Below the pieces are notes generated by a model. That model was given only the letters and a program-made list of their open reading frames with translations. It made no database searches and was not told the origin of the DNA. From Phialophora verrucosa (taxonomy: Eukaryota; Ascomycota; Eurotiomycetes; Chaetothyriales; Herpotrichiellaceae), in contig MSED01000015.1 in assembly GCA_002099365.1 (NCBI GenBank), positions 2,976,001 through 3,040,000 of the forward strand: 64,000 nt of DNA. The letters run 5' to 3'. This document shows, piece after piece, positions 1 to 11,639 of the stretch. Each line of letters begins with the position of its first letter. Position 1 is the stretch's first letter. Position numbers and translations under genes: made by a program.

Positions 1-401
1 TGGAGATCTTTGTATGGGCACTCAACGTCATTCGCCTTAGGCGCCGAGAGGTACCCAAGAGGCATATCTTAGTCAGGACACCGGCGCCTCTGCTGAGTCA
101 ACTCAGACACACCTCACTACAGTACAGTAACCATTACAATTGAGCTTGAGCCTTGCTGTGATCCGCAGGAGACACACATGTCGTACTGACGAGCAGAGGC
201 AGCGGCATGTGCACCTCGGTTGTCTGGACCCTGGAGATAATCAGTCCCGACTAATCACATGTGTCGGGTCAAGGTTTGAATGAAACATATCCCAGGTCGA
301 CCTCTACGGGCTGTCTATCTCCAGACTTCAACTTCTACAGAAACCTTGCAGCGTAAATTCATCTAGCCAGCAAATCTCTACTGGCGAGACCTGGAAAGAA
401 G
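1..401. other. Left-edge intergenic stretch
   Basis: No coding region, RNA gene or repeat is supported here. It precedes the isomerase-like gene and probably holds its promoter and 5' leader; the last 100 bases are pyrimidine-rich. I see no clear TATA box. Confidence 0.5.
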
Positions 402-1311
402 ATGCCGCCCATTCCGCCTCTTTTCGTGCTTCCAATACCTCCGACCTTAAGCGCCAGCTCGTCTGCTCAAGGCGGACAAGGAAGCTTCGTATGCACCCAG
501 GCTGCTCCGCAGGTCTATCTTCTTTCATTCTCTTGTCCCCCAGACAACCGCCTTGTCCCAGTGTTCAACCAGACATTTCTCCTGGCCTTGGACATTATTG
601 AGCACCGACTTCCTCGTGGTGTGGTCATCACTACTTCGTCGATCAGCAAGTTCTACTCCAATGGCCTGGATTTCGAAAATGCCATCAAAGATCCAACGTT
701 CTTCCCAAACAGCCTCTACCCACTATGGCGGCGACTCATAACTGTGAGTATCACTCCACCCCGGGAGGATGGTTGCGGGGGCGATACAAAGTACTTACAG
801 ACCCTAGTATCCGATGCCGACGGTCGCCCTGATGAATGGCCATGCATTCGCGGGAGGCCTCATGACTGCAATGATGCACGACTACCGCATCATGAATCCT
901 CACAAGGGTTTCTTATGCCTGAACGAGCTTGATTTCGGTGCAGCTCTTCAACCTGCCATGGCAAGCGTGTTCCGAGTCAAACTTAGCATGACCACCTTTC
1001 GTAATATGGTCCTTGAGAGCAAGAGGTTCCCAGCTTTGGAAGCATTGAAAGAAGGTATCATTGACGGCGTTGGAGGGGTCGATGAAACGCTCAAGTTCAT
1101 TGCGGAGATGAAATTGACCCAGAAGGCCCAGGGTAGATCGTACGGACAAATCAAGGAAGAGTTGTACCGCGAAGTTGTCAAGGATTTGGACGAAGCTGCG
1201 GAGACTCGCGGGAAACTGGCTGCTAGGGATCTGGACAGGAGTCGTCGTGATCTAGAGGCGAGAAAGAGGGTCGACGACTACCAGGCAGTCGTCCAGCGGG
1301 CAAAGTTGTAG
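402..1311 (+). CDS. Enoyl-CoA hydratase/isomerase family protein, probably a peroxisomal delta3,delta2-enoyl-CoA isomerase
   Basis: Two exons, 402..743 and 808..1311, give 281 residues. The intron runs from GTGAGT to ACCCTAG. An AG seven bases earlier (ending at 800) would break the frame, whereas the chosen site continues as YPMPTVALMNGHAFAGG. That segment (about residues 115-131) is the crotonase oxyanion-hole motif seen in fungal enoyl-CoA isomerases. A Glu in LCLNELDFG, about 25 residues later, is a candidate catalytic acid. Family members shift double bonds so that unsaturated fatty acids can enter beta-oxidation. The protein ends in A-K-L, an accepted variant of the type 1 peroxisomal targeting signal, which fits that role. 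The C-terminal 60 residues are charged and helical-looking. Exact substrate is inferred; it could instead be another crotonase-fold enzyme. No functional link to the neighbouring ABC transporter is evident. Confidence 0.82.
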
Positions 1312-2421
1312 TGGTCGCTCCGCAACAGGCGTGTTTCCTCGACCTAGACTTGGAGCTGGTTGTGACCTGTGTGAAACTTGGCTTCATGCTCAGTGCGGGA
1401 ACTCACCGCTCACTTACTGCCCTACCTGGCAAATAATGGCCACAAGGATTATGGCATCTTATCATGGACTTCATTTGTGGGATCCATTTCCTGGTACCGA
1501 GTACATTGCCCGGACAGTCATCGGCCGATAAGCGGACTTCGGGCTCACGGACGTCTCAGGTACGAGTATTTGTGCGGGTGCCTTTGATCTCAGGCAGCAG
1601 TGAGACGAACCGGGTTGGTTGGGTCCAGTGCAGTATGCGAATACGCGCGGGTCTGGGTACTGACGGCATGTCTCGATTAGAGTGTCGTAACCACGTATTC
1701 CGGCAAGGGGGCAGGCGCCTCTCCATGGATATAGTATTCGAATCAATTGCACAAAAGAATCAAACGTGGGGTGAAAGCTCGCCTAAAAGTTGGTAGACTT
1801 TGAACCCACACGAGTTCTGCTGGGCGGGCTGCTTCTTTCAACCACTGGGAATACCATCTTATGGTGGCCAACAGCCAGCCGCATAAAGATCACTTTGTGA
1901 ACAGGTTATGCAGGTGGGACGGCAATCGGTAGCCGGGAAGAGTAAAGGTCGCGAGCCACGAAGACAAAATACGACAGAGGACTCCACCAGGGCGCCAATT
2001 ACTGGCTCTAGGCGGCGTACGCGAGGCCACAGGCACGCCCATGTCGGGGTGTCGCCATGCCCCGGGGGCTGCGATCCCAAAGTCCGATGGCAACGCATCT
2101 CGCAGTCACCACTTTCCACCATTTGCATTCATTTTGTCCCTTCTCGGGCCCGAGATTCTCTATTGCTGCCTGGTGGCCCGTGTACATACATACCTTCATT
2201 GACGTATCGATCGTCCAGTCTCTACTGCTGCATCCTCCCGTCTATTGTTTTCCGCAATAAAAGTCCACTCCCTCAGGCTTGGAAATTTCGAGATCGCGCT
2301 CCAGCACCTCAATCCCCACGTATTCTACGACGGTATCGTTCAGACTATCAGCTCGACCATGCGGCGCTGAGTTATTGCTTGGACCTCTATCATATCCCCG
2401 GTGGTCTGAGCAGCTATCATC
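1312..2421. other. Intergenic region upstream of the ABC transporter
   Basis: About 1.1 kb between two plus-strand genes. Short open frames occur on both strands but none resembles a protein I recognise or keeps a consistent codon pattern. The stretch just before 2422 is C/T-rich, as is common in fungal leaders, and contains CAATAAAAG near 2255. It probably holds the 3' end of the isomerase gene and the promoter of the transporter. Confidence 0.5.
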
Positions 2422-5400
2422 ATGAATCCCGCCGGCCAAGGCGACTTGCCCGCCGCTGCGACCGCCATTGAACAGAATCTCGAGGAGAAGGAGAGAGCGC
2501 AATTGGGAATTGTCACGGAGCAGCAAAAGCATACAGAGCCATTATCAGAGAAACCGCCCACCACTCCTGTCTCTTCAAATCCAAAGTCGCCGACTTCTGC
2601 AATATCGCCTACCTCGCCCGCCTCGCAGTCTTCGGATTCAGACACTCGCCCCGACCTTAACAAGTATGATTCAAAGATTGTCCAAGTGCGGGATGTACCA
2701 GAAGGCGATGCCGCACTGGCTCACCTGCCTGACCACGAGAAGACTATCATAAAAAAGCAATTGGCTGTTCCGGACGTCAAGGTCACATACTGGACGTTAT
2801 ATCGCTATGCGACTAGGTGGGACAAACTCTTCATTGCAATTGCCTGCGTCACCGCTATTGGAGCGGGAGCTGTCCTTCCCCTGATGACCGTCGTATTTGG
2901 CAATCTTTCGGGCAACTTCAGTGGCTTCGCTCAAGGACAACAAGACATTTTGCGGAGCTTCAATTCCACTCTGAACCGATACGTGCTTTACTTCGTGTAT
3001 CTGGCGATCGGAGAGTTCTTCCTGGTGTACATTTCGACCGTTCTCTTCATTTACACTGGCGAGCACATCACCTCGAAAGTTCGGGAGCAATATCTCTTCG
3101 CAGTGTTGAGACAAAACATCGCTTTCTTTGACGTAAGTGCTCTAAGCCCTCCTCCGCTTAGACAGGCTAATTCCGTATATAGCACGTCGGTGCAGGAGAA
3201 GTCACAACCCGCATCACCGCGGATACGAATATCATCCAGGAGGCTATCAGCGAGAAGGTCGGCCTGACGCTAACTGGTGTTGCCGCCTTCTTCTCAGCAT
3301 TCATTATCGGGTTCGTACGGTTTTGGAAACTCACATTAATATGTTTCGCGACTGTCGTGGCCATCGTCTTTGTCATGGGCTCCGGGGGTCGAAAAATGGC
3401 TGGATGGAACAAGAAATCGCTGGCCGCATATGCCGTTGGCGGCTCCGTGGCAGAAGAAGTCTTGGCTTCGATCCGCAATGCTGTCGCGTTCGGCACACAA
3501 GACAAGCTTGCGAGGCAGTACAACGTCCATCTCCTTGAGGCTCGTCGCTGGGGTATTCGTAGCAAGGGTGCTCTTGCCTGCATGATCGGGGCACTCCTTT
3601 GTCTTCTCTTCTTGAACTATGGCCTGGCCTTTTGGATGGGATCTCGATTCTACGTCGGCCATGAGACGGATCTGGCGCATATCTTGACCATCATTCTGGC
3701 CGTTATGATTGGCGCCTTTTCGTTTGGCAATGTTGGTCCGCATATGCAACACTTTGCGGCTGGTGTGGGTGCAGCATCCAAGATCTACTCAATAATCGAC
3801 CGATCATCGCCGGTGGACCCTCTGTCTGAAAAAGGTGAGAGATTGGATCAACTCGAAGGCACGCTTGAACTGCGAAACATCAAACATATCTATCCTTCTC
3901 GTCCTGAGGTTGTGGTTATGGAGGACGTCAGCTTGGTAATTCCCGCAGGCAAGACAACTGCTCTTGTGGGCGCCTCTGGATCCGGGAAGTCCACCATCGT
4001 TGGCCTGGTTGAGCGCTTCTACGACCCGGTGAATGGCACAGTCCTCCTCGACGGGCATGACATCAGCACGCTCAACCTCCACTGGCTGCGACAACAGATC
4101 GCCCTGGTCCAACAGGAACCCATCCTCTTCAGTCAAACCATCCGAGAGAACATCAAGAACGGCCTGGTCGGATCCAAGTATGAGAACGAGACCGAGGAAC
4201 AGCAAACCCAACGTATCATCGAAGCGGCAAAGAAATCCAACGCTCACGATTTCATTACATCTCTTCCTGATGGCTATGAGACCCATGTTGGCGAGCGCGG
4301 TTTCTTGTTGTCCGGAGGTCAAAAACAGCGTGTTGCAATTGCCCGGGCTATAGTGTCCGATCCGAAGATCCTGCTACTGGACGAGGCTACATCCGCGCTT
4401 GATACAAAGTCTGAAGGCGTGGTGCAACATGCTTTGGAGGCGGCGTCTGTCGGCAGAACCACGATTGTCATCGCCCATCGGCTGTCCACTATCAAAACAG
4501 CAGACAACATCGTGGTAATGCAGCAAGGACGGATAATCGAACAAGGTACTCATGACGAACTCCTCGAGCGCAGACAGGCCTATTTCAATTTAGTCTCTGC
4601 TCAACGGATCGGGGACAAGGATGACGAAGAGTCCGAACACTCAACAGAGGCCAGCGAACCCGGATTGGCTCGAATTCAATCAACAAAGTCCGGGGGCAGT
4701 GCCGCCATGGTGGACCCTGACGACGAGAAGCTGGCACTCGGCAGAACCAGAAGTGGAAAATCCGTCTCGTCGAATGTTCTCGCCGACAAGAAGCCACAAA
4801 AGGAGGCCAAGTACTCTCTCTGGACCATCATCAAGTTCATCGCAGGCTTCAATGCTCAGGAATGGTGGATTTTGTGCGTCGGCTTCGTCTTCACTGCAAT
4901 CTCGGGTGCCGCACAGCCCGTTCAAGGTGTCTTCTTCGCGAAATGCATCATCGCACTGTCACGATCGCCTGACCTGTTCCGACACCAGATCCGCCACGGT
5001 ATCAACTTTTGGTCGCTGATGTATTTGATGCTGGCGTTCGTCACCCTTATTGCAATGTGTATCCAGGGCATTGCCTTTGCCTACTGCAGCGAGCGGTTGA
5101 TTCAAAGAGCCAGAGATGGTGCATTCAGGCGGTTTTTGAGGCAAGACATCTCCTTTTTCGATGAGGACCAGAACTCGACGGGCGCTCTCACGTCTTTCCT
5201 GTCGACCGAGACCACGCATCTGGCTTCGATATCGGGAGCTACGCTCGGGACGCTAATCAGTAAGTTCCATTGCTTTGTCGATAGTGAGTTGCGCTAACCA
5301 ACATACACAGGCTGCTCGTCCACTCTGATTGTTGCGATCGTGGTGGCCCTCGCCATCGGATGGAAGCTCGCACTCGTCTGCATGTGCGCATTGCCCGTTA

Positions 5401-6641
5401 TTCTCGGGACGGGCTTCCTGAGATTCTGGGTTCTTGCAAAGTTCTCGGCTGAAAATCAGAAGCATTATGAAAAGTCGGCGGGATATGCCTGTGAGCATAC
5501 GAATGCTATTCGGACGGTCGCATCCTTGACCGCAGAACGCGAGATCTACGCCGAATACAAGCGCCAACTGCGCGCCCAGCTGCCCGTCTCTCTGAAGTCC
5601 AATTTGAAGAACTCGTCACTGTACGCCGCATCGCAATCCGGCATGTTCTTGGCGTTCGCCCTTGGCTTCTGGTACGGTGGTAGACTCCTGTCTCGTGGAG
5701 AGTACACGCTCTTCCAGTTCTTCCTTGTCTTCAACGAAATCATCTTTGGCGCACAGTCTGCTGGGACTGTGTTCTCCTTCGCTGGAGATATGTCGAAAGC
5801 GAAGAACTCGGCGGCCGCCCTGAAAAAGCTGTACGATCGCCAGCCAACCATCGACCCCTGGTCAGATGACGGTGCCCCCCTTGATCATGTCGAGGGCACT
5901 CTTGAATTTAGAGATGTTCATTTCAGGTACCCTACTCGGCCGGATGTCCCAGTGCTTCGCGGGCTCAATTTGACCGTGAAGCCTGGACAGTACATTGCTC
6001 TTGTTGGTCCATCTGGCTGTGGAAAGTCGACGACCATTGCAATGCTTGAGCGCTTTTACGACCCTCTTGCCGGAGGGGTCTACATCGACGGCAAAGAGAT
6101 TTCCAGCCTGAACCTCAACGACTACCGATCACACCTGGCGCTCGTTTCTCAAGAGCCGACCTTGTACCAGGGTACCATTAAAGACAATGTCCTCCTCGGT
6201 GCCGACAGAGGTCAAGTGAGCGACGAGCAGATCATCCGAGCATGCAAGGACGCCAATATCTACGACTTTATCATGTCGCTACCTGATGGCTTCGCAACGG
6301 ATGTCGGCAACAAAGCCGCCTTACTGTCCGGTGGCCAGAAGCAGCGCATCGCGATCGCGAGAGCCCTCATCCGGGACCCCAAAGTCTTACTACTTGATGA
6401 AGCCACTTCTGCACTGGACTCCGAGTCTGAGAAGGTTGTGCAAGCAGCATTGGACGTCGCCGCCAAAGGCCGCACGACTATCGCCGTTGCCCACCGACTT
6501 AGCACCATACAGAAAGCAGACATCATTTACGTCTTTGACAAGGGCGTGATTGCGGAAAAGGGCACTCACCACGAGTTGATGGCGCTCAAGGGAAGATACA
6601 GAGAGCTGGTCAGCCTTCAGAGTCTGGAGAAGCAGCGGTAA
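2422..6641 (+). CDS. Full-size ABCB (P-glycoprotein/MDR-type) ABC transporter
   Basis: Three exons, 2422..3132, 3183..5259 and 5311..6641, encode 1372 residues, the usual size for fungal P-glycoproteins. Order is TMD1-NBD1-TMD2-NBD2 after a Ser/Pro-rich cytosolic N-terminus of about 125 residues. NBD1 has Walker A GASGSGKST near residue 500, signature LLSGGQKQR near 612 and Walker B ILLLDEATSALD near 633. NBD2 has GPSGCGKST near 1162, LLSGGQKQR near 1269 and VLLLDEATSALD near 1290. Both halves keep all catalytic motifs, so both ATP sites look competent. A charged linker rich in Glu and Ser (about residues 720-790) follows NBD1. Relatives sit in the plasma membrane and export lipophilic drugs, azoles or peptides; the real substrate cannot be read from sequence. 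Both introns start GTAAGT and are about 50 bases. The start is the first ATG of the open frame. Confidence 0.95.
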
Positions 6642-7552
6642 CGCAGTCCGTAGCCCGGGAAGGCCGTGCATTCTTGCTTCATTGATTTTATTGGGATATC
6701 CGGTGCACAGCAAGCGTTTCGGTGTGGATCTTTTGAAAATACACAGTGATTAAACACTGTTGGTTGCGCATATTATTATCGTTGGATATACACCTCATTC
6801 TTAGACGGTGGCGGTGACCTAGCTAGCAATGAGCTGGACAAGGGCTTGTACAGGAAAGAAGGTCAAGGGAAGGCACGGTCTGGCTTGGATTTCAAGAGAC
6901 CAGCACTTCCTTGCCTTGGATAATGCCGGGGCCAAAATCAATTGGATATCCATCTGACATCTCAATGAGACCATACTCAGCTCAGCTCCAGCTTGTATCT
7001 CGCTCATGTTTCTATTTGCCTATATCCGAGTGCGTCTCTTTGCGCAAAGGTGCTCAGTACATCTGATGATACCTCGACCTCGTGTCCTCGTCCGTCGTGC
7101 TATGTTACAAGACCGAACGGCGGCAAAGCAAAAGATGATCAACTCTAGGCGGAACGAAGCAAAGAGGCCATTCGGCGGTGCTTTCCATGCTATTATGTTG
7201 ACGGTCGTGGCCATGGTCATGTTCTGGTTCATCGTAGTATTTTGTGCCTGCTCATGGTGTGTGCGTGCTATTTGTGTCTGCTCAACGAGGCACCGCGACC
7301 GAATATACGTCCTTTCCTGAATTCCTTTTGGATGCATTCTTCATTTTCTCCCGTCCCTTGCTTCACTGCACATCATATCGTATCAGGTCATATCATATCT
7401 GAAGTCTGGACTTGGCCTGACTCGAAGAGAGTTGACTTTGATAGAACGGCAACTCTGATAGACAATCAACCCCTGTGGGTGTTGACTCCTTCTTCTTCTT
7501 CTTCTTCCTCCCCATCTCGGCCACACCGACATGTACTGTGATAACTTACAAC
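6642..7552. other. Intergenic region between convergent genes
   Basis: About 0.9 kb between the 3' ends of the ABC transporter (+) and the amine oxidase (-). It holds 3' untranslated sequence of both genes. A (CTT)n tract lies at 7489-7507. Local imperfect repeats of TCATATC occur around 7373-7402. No credible gene was found. Confidence 0.5.
7489..7507. repeat. (CTT)n microsatellite
   Basis: Six CTT units in a row, followed by CCTCC, close to the 3' end of the amine oxidase gene. A simple-sequence tract with no function apparent. Confidence 0.85.
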
Positions 7553-9973
7553 TTACAACTTACTCTTGGTGTCGGCGGCGCAGCAGTCCTCCACTGAGCC
7601 CTTGCCGACGACCAACTCCTGGGTAGGCTGGCGATGGGCCTCGGCGACCAGGGTGCTCTTGTTGAAGACCTGCTCGCTGGGGGGCACGTCGAGGGCCGGG
7701 TTCCGGTCGAAGAAGTTGACGGGCTTCAAGCTGACCTTGAGGATCTCGCAGGGCATGACGGGGAAGTCCTCGATGCGGGGCACGTGGTTGATGCCGAACT
7801 GGATCCAGACGACGATGTCGGTGTCGACGACGCTGTCCTGGCGGGCGGCCCAGCTGCGCACGCCGGTGCCGCCGCGCGACTGGTTCGTGTACCATCCGCC
7901 GGCGTAGAGCTCGCGGTCGGCGTGCGTGGTGACGTAGATGTTGTGGTCGGCGAACTCGGCGCGCTTGAAGTGGAACGAGTCCGGGTGGGCGAGCATCTTC
8001 TGGAACGGCGGCACGTGGATCTTGTACGCGACCGCCTTGCCGTTGACCGGGTTGCGCACGGCCGCGTTCTGGATCTTGAAGACGCGGTTGGCGTCGACGT
8101 CGAGGTCCAGGCCGCCCGCGCGCGGCACCACGGTCTCGGACACCTCGTAGCCCACGCCGTGCGGGTTCCAGTCGGGCGTGACGGGGATGGCGTGGGCCTC
8201 GTCGTAGACCAGCCGGTTGGCGTGGCCCTCCAGCATGGGGTCGACGCGCAGCGAGAAGATGTGCTGGTGGTGCACGGCCAGCACGCCCGGGTGCACGACG
8301 GTGCCGAAGGGCACGCCGACCGTGTCGAGCTCGTGGTCGATGGGCTGGGTCGAGAGCACGCCCGTGGCGCGCACCTCGTAGATCAGCTCGCCGGCCTGGT
8401 TGAACATGAACGCCAGGATGTACTCGTAGTTACTGACGGTGATGATGCTCTGCAGGACGAGCTCGCGGTTGCGCACCACGGCCGCCCGGCCCGTGCGGTA
8501 GTTGGTGTGCTTCCACCCGATGCCGGCGTCCTGCTCGTGCACGCACACGCAGTTCTCCAGCGGCGTCGGCGCGCCCTTGTCGTCCGTGATGACCGCGCTC
8601 AGGTACTGGATGTTGCCCAGGCAGTCGCAGCCCAGGCGCAGGTTGTTGGCCATGGCCCCCGCGCCCGCGTCGCCCAGGTCGTACGCCGACTTCTTGTGGA
8701 ACGGGTGCCGCGGGTCCGCGTAGGGGATGTTCATGTCCGACAGCGAGAGGCGGTAGAAGAGCGGCCGCCCGTCGTAGCGCACGTCGTACAGCACCATGCC
8801 CTCGCGCTGGTTGTAGCCCACGCGGAACGTCCACTTCTGCCACGCCAGCACGTGGCCCGTCTCGCCCACCGGCGTGAGCGTGAAGCTGGCGCCCTCGGGC
8901 TGGATCACGTTCAGCGGCTTCAGATCCGTCCGCAGCGTCTGGTACTCGTGCACGTACTCGTTCGGCGGCTGCGCCTGCCACGGCCGCGGCGGCGCGTGGA
9001 TCGTATTGTCCGCCCCCGTGGGCAGATAGTCGATCCGGATCACCTTGTACTCGTTGCAGTCGAGGACCGGCGAGATGGGCAGCGGGAAGGCGTAGTGGTT
9101 CGAGTCGAGCTCCGTCGCGTTGGCTGGGTCTCGCATGTACAGAAAGACCTGGTACATGCGCTCATCGTCGTTGACGCCATCGGAACCTAAGAGTTGCGGA
9201 CGAGGCACAATGTGAGCAACCGAGCACTTTCTCTACTCTCCGCTTCCCGGACGAGATTCGGCAGGGACGTGCAAGAGACTCACCGTAAATCCAAGGATCC
9301 GCACAGACCACCGCCCCCTCAGGCAGCTGCAACTGCTTGATCGCCTCCTTGACCTTCTCGTCCTCCAGAGCGTTCTTCTCCACCTGGAGGATCTCATCGT
9401 AGTCGCCGTTGCCGTGCATGTTGGGCCCAAGCCGGACATTGCTCTCCACAGACCGAGACGAGAGGTTCACGACGGCCTCGTGGAACCGGTCCTATAGGCA
9501 TCAGAGTCAGCGTGATGCCGCGGGAGGGAGCTCGCGAATGATAAAACGGAGGCAGAGCAGTCGTCCTTATCAGACCCAAAACGCCCGGGACCTTCTCGCT
9601 GGCACGACGTTGCGTGCTTGCCCCCATAAACTTCCCCCGGAACAAAGTCTAGCGTAGTGCATGGACTAGTAACGGGACATGGGATACTCACTGTGTTCCG
9701 AATATAATACGACACAAAGGCCTTGCGCGCGATCCCGGGCAACGCGGCCCCGGAATGCTCGGCGTCGAGATACGGGATCATCGACTTCTTGGCCGGCTCA
9801 TCCAGCGTGATGACCTTGAAGCGCAGGTCCACGCCGGCCGGCCACACGGACCGCACCAGCTCGGCGGTGGTGGAAATCTCCGCCGCGCTCAACGGGCATA
9901 GCGGATGGGCGACGGGGGATGTGGCGGTGTTGGGGGAGGGCTGGGACGAGAAGTCCTGAGACTGGGTAGCCAT
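7553..9973 (-). CDS. Copper-containing primary amine oxidase, peroxisomal
   Basis: Three exons on the minus strand, 9973..9692, 9491..9284 and 9186..7553, give 707 residues, normal for the family. It oxidises primary amines to aldehydes, releasing ammonia and hydrogen peroxide. The cofactor-forming motif is NYEY near residues 416-419, where the Tyr becomes topaquinone. Copper ligands are visible as the HxH of HHQHIF (about 470 and 472) and the His of NHVPRIEDFPVMP (about 631). The chain ends in S-K-L, the canonical PTS1, so the enzyme should be in peroxisomes, where catalase can remove the peroxide. Exon joins restore SYYIRNT-DRFHEA and DPWIYG-SDGVND. Third codon positions are almost all G or C, much more so than in neighbouring genes, and this creates a long spurious antisense open frame. 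A possible GATA-factor site lies upstream (10149-10155). Confidence 0.93.
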
Positions 9974-10727
9974 GGTGAAATCACAAAGGATAATACAGGG
10001 GATGATCCACGTTGGAGAACTAATCTGAGGGGAGTGGAGGAAGGGAAGAGAAGGAGGAAGACAAGAAAGATGGACTGGTTGATCTTCATATGTAGTCGAC
10101 TGCTAACTAACTGTATGGAATCTAAGACCCTAGGAATTCGTGTATGCGCTTATCAGGGTGGAAATGTTCCGTATCTGACCAGCCGCCCGCCGCGCTTGGG
10201 GTGCTTGCCAACTGTCGGGCCCTGTCGTTTCTGCTTAGTCGAGAGAATACGCGGCGTCGCCCAATCAGCAATGATTCCGCGGCGATGGAGCAACACGAAA
10301 AGACTTTGGCACGCTTCGACGGCGAGCTTGGGTCGGGATCGCTGTCCTCACCCCGGTGGTCCAGAAATCCGTTTCCATTTGCCACGGGAACGGGGGGGGA
10401 AGCCTACAAAGGCCCAAAGAGGAAAGAGAGGTGCGGAGGACCATTGCAATTCTGCCGGCGGGCCTGCTGTTCGTGGCCCCGTGCTTGGTCGCTGGAGGTT
10501 GAAATAGCAAAGAATGAGAGTAACTGCAGCGGGCAAACCTAGCCGAGCAGCCAGTCAGGACGAGTCCCCCGATGCCGCCTATGTCCGTTGTGTCGATAGC
10601 CTTACTCCGTACATGGCCTTGATCAAGTTCAACGCCTTGGTATCTTATCCCGTCCGCTCGATGAGTTGTTGTCGTGATCTCCGATATCGATGATGGATTC
10701 CGTCGTTCTGGATGCGGAAGGAAAGCT
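9974..10727. other. Intergenic region upstream of the amine oxidase
   Basis: About 750 bases holding the amine oxidase promoter and the 3' end of the proline-rich gene. GATA-type motifs occur (TGATAAG at 10149-10155 and GATAAGATA around 10640, both read on the minus strand). No supported gene; open frames near 10144-10542 look random. Confidence 0.45.
10149..10155 (-). promoter_or_regulatory. Candidate GATA-factor (AreA-type) site
   Basis: The minus strand reads TGATAAG, matching the HGATAR consensus of fungal nitrogen-regulatory GATA factors, about 176 bases upstream of the amine oxidase start. Amine oxidases that supply ammonia are commonly under nitrogen control, so the placement is sensible. 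A single short motif is weak evidence. Confidence 0.25.
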
Positions 10728-11639
10728 TCAAGGACCGCCGCGCTTGCCCGGGAGGCGGATCAGGTACTTGGGCCGAGACTCTTGGGCCTCCCCGATGCTG
10801 CTGCTCCACGCCTCCTTGATCGTCTGCTTCGACTTCTCCTCGTCCAGGTGGAACTTGGAACCCACCTGGAACCATCCGTTGCCGAGGTCAAATGCCTCTG
10901 CAAGTCCGATCGCGTAGCGTGGCCATCCAGCAGGAGCCACCTTGATGCAGTCGAGCTGTTCGATGAGCTCCTCGAGGGGCATCGAGTAGGCCGCAGTCAT
11001 GACACGGAACGGCTCGCATGCGTTGGGTGGGATGTAGAACTGGTTGCTGGCGTTGACCGTGTACTTGTCGATGACGTTGTAGGTGAAAAGATGGAATGTG
11101 GCGTTGTTCTTTGACACCACGTGTCCGTGTCCTCCGCTGTCCCTGACCACAACCAGGCTGTCCTTGACGCGGTTTCCGCTGACTGGTGGTTCGGGCGGCT
11201 GAGCAGCGGCTTGAGCAACTGCGCCCGGCATGGTGGGCGGAGGCGGCGGCGGTGGAGGGTAAGAGTACCAGCCCGGGGCAGCCGGAGGAGCAGGCGGTGG
11301 TGGCGCTGGACGAGCTGGTCCGTTAGGCACGCAGATAGCGCCAGGGAAGCCGGGCCCTGGCGGGATCATGAAGGGGGCAGGCTGTGGAGGTGCAGGGCCG
11401 AACGGTGGAACCAAAGAGTAAGGAGGTGGAGGGCCTGAGCCGGCTGGTGCAGATGGAGGAGCACCCTTGTTCGGTGGTCCGCCATCACGAGTCATGTAGT
11501 GGTAGACGGTTTTGCCAATGAGGCCTGGAGCTGGAGCTGGAGCTGGCATGGCAAAGTACGGTGGTGGAAGACAAGCCATGGTTGAATTGCTCGGGAGATG
11601 GACTGTCTTTAGACGATTAGGAACAAACTGATCTGCCAC
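10728..11639 (-). CDS. Proline-rich protein with unrecognised C-terminal domain
   Basis: A single uninterrupted frame of 303 residues. Residues 1 to about 150 are dominated by Pro, Ala and Gly, with several poly-Pro runs including PPPPPPPP, and look disordered. The last ~145 residues are very different: mixed composition with regular hydrophobic spacing, starting near VKDSLVVVRDSGGHGHVV and ending in a basic tail, RLPGKRGGP. This half looks like a folded domain, but I do not recognise the family. There is no signal peptide and no membrane segment. Poly-Pro of this type can bind profilin, SH3 or WW partners; that is inference only. A TATA box on the minus strand 137 bases upstream (11776-11781) suggests a strong or inducible promoter. 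The frame is long for chance and its codons resemble neighbouring genes. Confidence 0.7.
   Translation of the reverse strand: MADQFVPNRLKTVHLPSNSTMACLPPPYFAMPAPAPAPGLIGKTVYHYMTRDGGPPNKGAPPSAPAGSGPPPPYSLVPPFGPAPPQPAPFMIPPGPGFPGAICVPNGPARPAPPPPAPPAAPGWYSYPPPPPPPPTMPGAVAQAAAQPPEPPVSGNRVKDSLVVVRDSGGHGHVVSKNNATFHLFTYNVIDKYTVNASNQFYIPPNACEPFRVMTAAYSMPLEELIEQLDCIKVAPAGWPRYAIGLAEAFDLGNGWFQVGSKFHLDEEKSKQTIKEAWSSSIGEAQESRPKYLIRLPGKRGGP

Noticed and set aside
7373..7402. TCATATC repeats suspected as a regulatory array
   Set aside because: Only a few imperfect copies in a 3' region between convergent genes; no reason to prefer it over chance.
7634..9190. 518-codon open frame on the plus strand opposite the amine oxidase
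   Set aside because: It is a by-product of the very GC-rich third positions of the real gene; its Val/Arg/Asp/Gly-heavy translation resembles no protein and it lacks a promoter context.
10144..10542. 132-codon plus-strand frame upstream of the amine oxidase
   Set aside because: No recognisable motif or codon bias, and the region is expected to be promoter.
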